A program made the position numbers and the translations under genes. Shown in pieces: positions 58,561-64,000 of a stretch of 64,000 nucleotides of DNA. The first letter of the stretch is position 1; every line of letters begins with the position of its first letter. Below the pieces are notes generated by a model. It was not told the DNA's origin. It saw nothing but the letters and a program-made list of their open reading frames with translations, and did no database searches. The DNA is from Puffinus mauretanicus (lineage: Eukaryota; Chordata; Aves; Procellariiformes; Procellariidae), in the NCBI GenBank assembly GCA_023333565.1, contig JAJKFH010001792.1, positions 124,001-188,000 of the forward strand, given 5' to 3'.

Positions 58561-61500
58561 TTCTCACTCCCTACCCTGTTTCTTCATTAACATCTTCATT
58601 TCCATGCAAGTGTGAGGCATCAGCTCTTTCTCTGAGCTTGTGAAGGCCTAAGTGTTGACAACTTTCTTATTCTTTAGAGGCTGCTCATTTCTGTTTTAAC
58701 AGGTTTTCTTCCTTTGTCATGAATAATTCAGGACAAGCTAAAAGAAGTGGAGGATGCCCATTCCTTCTCATGGAAAGAATAAAAATATAGTCGAGCCTTA
58801 CCTCATTTGTTGAAGAAAGGCAATTTATTTTATGGGTTTGAAATGAGAAGGGAATTTTCTTCTATTCACAGGATTTATACGAACTGCAGCTTGAGTCTAA
58901 ACCAAGAGGAACCAAAAATCTCCAAGCCAAATGGCAGACACTTAAACTTTCTAAAGCATAGCCCTGACATATGGTTTGATTTCCATTTCTGTTGCAAGGA
59001 GTTACAAAGCTAGGTGGATGCCAGTGAACTCGGCCATTTAATATTGAAATAACATCAGATTGAAAGCAACATAAAATTGAAAAAAGACCAGTCTCTGATA
59101 GTATTCATATGACTCATATTCATATGAGTTGAGAAAATTATGCAATTGCACTGGGAGGTATGTCTAACGCGGGCATCACGGCTGCCTCAGGACATTGGCT
59201 GTATGGGAGACGAGGACTTGCAGCTCTGTGTAGCTAGGTGTCTAGACTATCTGGCAGATGATTGTTTTGTCTATTCCTTTTGCTTAATTCATGCATCTCT
59301 GCTACCCATCAATGATGTTAAATTTAATTCATTTACCCCTCTAATCCACACTGGTCTGAAGAGGACATTCCAGGACCTGTTGGTTATTGGATTTTCCCAG
59401 GACAGCAACTGAGGGTGGCATTGACTTCTTAACCTTCGCTGGAACGTGAGTCTCCAACTCTTGGTAAAGATCTCCAGATAAGAGATAGTGCTAGATATAC
59501 AAGGGTGGCACTTACCTTTGCAGCAGTCCACATTCATGAGTATCAACTGTATATACGAAGAGAAAACAAAAAGAAAACAGTCAATAAATGTAAGGAGTCA
59601 ATGTCTGTTATAGATTTTGCAAACGAGTCCATAAATCAGCAAAAGACACTAGATCTTCCATATAATAAGTCTCCATAGCCAGTTTGATTCTGAGTATCAA
59701 GGTTTATTTTGTATCATTTAGTTATATTAATAAGATGCTGAAAAAGAAGCCTTACTTTTTTCCCCAGAAAAGTATGGTTAATATAGGTCTGTTGCAAAAT
59801 GCTGTTGCTTTTTTCCTTTGACTGTGCTACTAGAAAAATACTGCATTTGAGTCAAAAACACCCCTATATTTTCTGCTCCATATTGTGAACACGGGATTAA
59901 GCACTAGAACTAGATGTAAAGAAAAATCTTCTAGCAAAACCTAGAGAGGTCGCAGTCTTCAGTATTTCAGATTTTTAAAAATAGCTTAGACAAACATCAG
60001 CCAGAAATGACTAAGGTGCCTTTGATTTTTCTTGGAAAAGCGATGGAGTAAGTGACCTCATTTAGTAGTCCATGGTCTGAGTTGGGCTTTCAGCAGAGGA
60101 GACTTCCAAAATCTGTAGACAGTTTTGGAAAGTGAGGTTACTCATGACATGATTTTGACAAAGCTGAAAAGAACCTTGAGGGTAAGGTTCATCTTATTGA
60201 ACTTAAGATATCTACAGTACACGTGATCACACCAGATTCAGTTACCCTGGGATCCTTTAATAGACAACAGAGAGAAACAGGCAGTTTTAAGGTACAATTG
60301 TCTAACCTACTGAAATGTTTACCTTTGGCCAGATGAATCTCATTCCAGATGTTTTTTTTTCTTTTCCTGTGCTCTCACTTCCATCAGAGTACACCTTTTC
60401 CACTCTAATCCAATGCCCATCTGCTCGATATTACTAATCTGTGGTAATATAACTGGTGCCATTACCCCAATCGTGTAGACATATGTGCTGACTGTATGCA
60501 GACCAACTAGCTGAGAGTGAAGGGATATTCTGAAGGTGTGGAGTTTAACATGGTCAAGCTGTCAGGTTGGCTCCTAAGAAGACAGGAGATGTAAGCCGAG
60601 AACAGACTTTTGTGATAATTCTTTTATGTATATGCCATTCTTTGATACTTCCTAGAGAGATGTTTGATACTGCGGTGTCTCTGACATGCAGTGCAGCAGC
60701 TCCTGCTGTCTTATATCTCCTGCTTTGAAATGACAGAACCCATGTTGGGCAAAGAAGGATCTGTAGTTTCAGTAATCATTACAGCTTTAGGAAAAGTTTA
60801 ATGTCTTTAAATATCATCGTAATTGCTATCAGAATTAAGTACAAGTACAGAGGTTTTTTATGCAGGATCCGTCTAATAACTGATAACTGAAATATACTGC
60901 GTAGAAACAACCACGGCAATATATACCCATCTAAAATTTAGATGTCCAATCTAATCTAGTCATTTAGGCCCTTTCTGTTGTCAATGGGACAGTGGGACAA
61001 TGTCAATGGGATCTTCCCCTCCATGGGAAAGTCCTTCCCTTTCTGCTGTCACAATCATTGTCTCATCTTTATCTTTCTCCCCTTGACTGTGCAGGGAACA
61101 CAGAGAACTAGCTTAGCTCAAATGTCCAATGTCCAGATGACTCAAAATGACTGTCAACTCAGTGTGTAAGGTTATATGTGAAATGGATTGTTAATGCCGT
61201 GTACATCGGCAAAGAAATTTTTAGCACATTCCACTTTTCTTTGAGGAAGTTATTTTAAATATTTACTGGTCAATGTAATGCATCATCTGAGAAGACAATT
61301 AAATTCAAGGTTATTCATTGTACAATTCATACTGCAGGTGAATATGAGGTCCTAAATTTGTAAAGGACTTTTCCTGGGGCATCTGCAAATAATCTTTCCC
61401 TCATGGGAGTACCTATCAGGAGCACCACATGATTGTATATGGGCAGATTATGAAGGTCCAGGTTTTAGAATAAGACCTGCAGAATTGTATGGAACTTTTG

Positions 61501-64000
61501 ATTGTTGTGTTTGGAAATGGTCAGAAAAAAGGAAACAATTCCTGTTCTCCAGTAGCCTCTCAGGATATCAACATTTCAGACAATTTCCTGTTTACAGAAT
61601 GAAGATCAGTGTGGGTGGCATTTTGACTCCTTCAAAACTAAAATCTCGGGATGGAGAATATGGGTAAGGGAAAGGAAAATTAGTCAGGAAGTAAGCTGCC
61701 ATTTTTCATTTACATATTAATATTCTTGTAAGTCCAATAGCTATTAACTGAAAAGACATATTGTCTTTTTTTTTGTCTGAAATTTTGATCAATGTATTCT
61801 TGTCCTGAATTGGCTGAAAAGTTACAGTGTCATAGGTTCATTTTTCAGCCAATCCCTGTTGACATTGTTGCTTTAGGGTGATAGTTGGTCTACAGTGTAT
61901 GAGAGAAAACAACTTAGCCTTGAGTATCCTTTTAGCTGATTTTTAGATCCTGCACTGGCTGATATCACAAAAGTGTCTGGAATCCAAAGAACTGTGAAAA
62001 ACAGAGAGCTATTGCTGGTATTCAAGGTATTGCTCCACAGGGCCAACTGCTTCAGCTATTTTGTAATAAAAATCCATTCTTGTCCTAGAATCATCATTTT
62101 AAGACCATCTCACTTCCTCTCTCCTACCATCAGAGTATCTCAAGCAAAATATATCTCATGCAGATTGTTGCATCATGTGGATTTGTTACACAACATATCA
62201 ATAAGATGTGATTGTTCTTGAACTAACCCGTTTTGCTTACCAAAATAAAAAGCATCATACTGGATATCAGTTTCTTCACCACAAACATAAAATAGATGAT
62301 TTTGCTTTGATTCCATGGACTATATCCATAATTCCGTCTTCATAAAATTATGTCAGATGCTCCTCTTGATCATGTGTAGCCATGTTGTAACTTCCTGTCC
62401 AACAACTCAAAGTACTTTGAGTACCAATATATCAAATGATTTAGTATGACTTAAATAGTCTATGCAGTTTGTATTCCAGATGAATTCATGCACCTATCCT
62501 TGTTGAAGAGTTTGCACACCTGGAGGATGACATCTGTCTAGACAACAAATTCAGTTCTTTAAGTTAACAAGCTCTTGTCATTGTAATAAATTAATTATGA
62601 AAAATGTGTATTGGTAATCAGGTGCAGAAAAACCTGCAACGGATACTCACCCATGGAGGATGGGAATGGTGTTCAGCTGTCCATACTGTAGATCTCTGCA
62701 GTGAAAGTATCTCCAAATCAGCTAGCTATGTAGAATTTTCTATATTCAAGGAGAAAAAATGTCACATTTAGAGCACAGTTTACTTGATTAGAATTCAAGG
62801 ATTAGCTGTATTGAACCCAGACACTATCTTTTTCTCTCCTTTTATTTACTAGCGGACTAAAGAGAGTTAGACCTTATGTAGATCTGCAGTACAGACCTCT
62901 GCATTTGGAGATATGAATCCAATCACATTCTACTTCATAGTTTTACTAAATTGCATTGAGATGCAGTTTATGCAGAATGAATCATGGTAAAAGAAATCAC
63001 AGGGTTTAAAATTACTTTCCTGAGAGTACACAACAGGATGAGGGCCTGAAGATCACAAAGTTGGCTTGACCACTAGTTCTTTTGCTGTAACCACAAGACA
63101 GTCCTTTTTTTCCTGTGTTCACAGCAGTGCATTTATTTCTAGTATTGCCTCTGAGCAAAGGTAACCTATAACTTTTCCAGAAGAAAGAAACTTGGGATAT
63201 TTGATGTATGACATGGATCAGTCTGTGCTCAGTATGACAGAACTTAAATGGGCTTGATTTCAAAATGGGTTGAATACTCCCCCATCTCTCAAAACAGATT
63301 TTTTCAGGATGTTATCAAGCATTGAATAAGAGACACTTTCATCATCATCAGACTCCTTCAAAAGCTCTTCTTTAAAATACACTATCACATTATACGAACT
63401 GAGAAGAGATGATTCTGTGATTAGAAACTTGGGATCAGTACTCAGGAAACTGTGGAAAATTTGCCCTGCTACAAACTTGCCAAGTTCCAGGCTCAGATAA
63501 TTTAATATCGGTGGAATGCACCGGTAAATCTATGCTGCTGTCTGAACTTCCACTGTAGTCAACAGAAATTAAGACCTGAGTCAATTGCCTGAGATCAGGC
63601 ATCTCTAGTACCATTTTAGGTACTCTGTGGTACTTCATTTCTCACAGGATTTGGCACAGACAGGAACTACTGGATAACTTCAGAAGTTGGGCATCCCAAG
63701 TGATACTAGATGCCCATGTTTAGGCAAATGAATCAGGTCCCAGAGAATGCGGTTAATGGAGTCTAATAGAGAGGTTAGCTCAACTTTAAGTAGAAACCTA
63801 CATTTGGTCAACTGAATAGCTCTAGATACCCTAGGGAATCTGCGACATCTCCACTGGGCTGGCAGATATGCATAAGTTTATGGTGTCCTTCTGAGCTAGC
63901 AATCAGTGGCCAGGTGTAACACCCATGGCATCTCAAAAGGCACTAGACATCTTTGTCTAGGCAACTAAAACATGCCCACAGGATGGGCGTCACTTGCCTA
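58561..64000. other. Non-coding stretch to the window end
   Basis: No gene. A perfect 8 bp-arm inverted repeat (ACTCATAT ... ATATGAGT) lies at 59112-59129, and the short direct repeat 'caatgggacagtggg' / 'caatgtcaatggg' at 60980-61010. From about 63530 to the end the text ('gtagtcaacagaaattaag', 'gatgcccatgtttaggc', 'caactaaaacatgccc') has the look of an old repeat of the same vague type as 15.9 kb and 30.1 kb, but I cannot name it. Confidence 0.45.

Overview
The window looks like non-coding DNA from a bird genome. The evidence is a set of CR1 LINE copies ending in the typical (ATTCTATGAT)n tail, plus LTR segments that resemble LTR families I associate with avian endogenous retroviruses. The background is AT-rich and full of stop codons, with many short A/T tracts. 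I found no convincing exon of a host protein-coding gene, no tRNA or rRNA gene, no CRISPR array and no bacterial-type operon. The window is probably intergenic or lies inside a very large intron.

Layout. 1-4.3 kb: a small old CR1 tail (171-218), a heavily decayed 1.6 kb CR1 with reverse-transcriptase sequence (1773-3416, + strand), then a solo LTR (3533-4284, + strand) with a 5 bp target-site duplication and a CR1 tail inserted inside it. 4.3-22 kb: mostly featureless AT-rich DNA, with two blocks that read like conserved non-coding elements (about 9.29-9.72 and 17.88-18.24 kb) and stretches of possible very old repeats. 22-26 kb: an 85-codon reading frame with a signal-peptide-like start (22077-22334), a CR1 tail, a solo LTR on the minus strand (24099-25174) and another CR1 tail. 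26-37.5 kb: mostly plain sequence with two worn CR1 fragments. 37.5-38.65 kb: a second solo LTR of the same family and orientation as the 24 kb one, carrying an internal array of roughly 45-52 bp repeats. 42.8-44.2 kb (-) and 49.9-50.6 kb (+): two fairly well preserved CR1 copies of one subfamily in opposite orientation. The first keeps a reverse-transcriptase core with its FADD motif but has a nonsense codon and a frameshift. 53.0-53.8 kb: a diverged direct duplication of about 115 bp. 57.2-58.6 kb: about 1.4 kb of dense, low-repeat sequence that is the best candidate in the window for a cluster of developmental regulatory elements.

The features do not form a gene system. What can be read is a history of retroelement insertion (nested LTR/CR1, same-family LTRs, inverted CR1 pair) around islands of possibly constrained non-coding DNA. 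I did not find an undescribed molecular system. The observations most worth a check are the candidate regulatory islands, the possible unnamed old repeat family, the internally repetitive LTR and the small secreted-protein-like reading frame.
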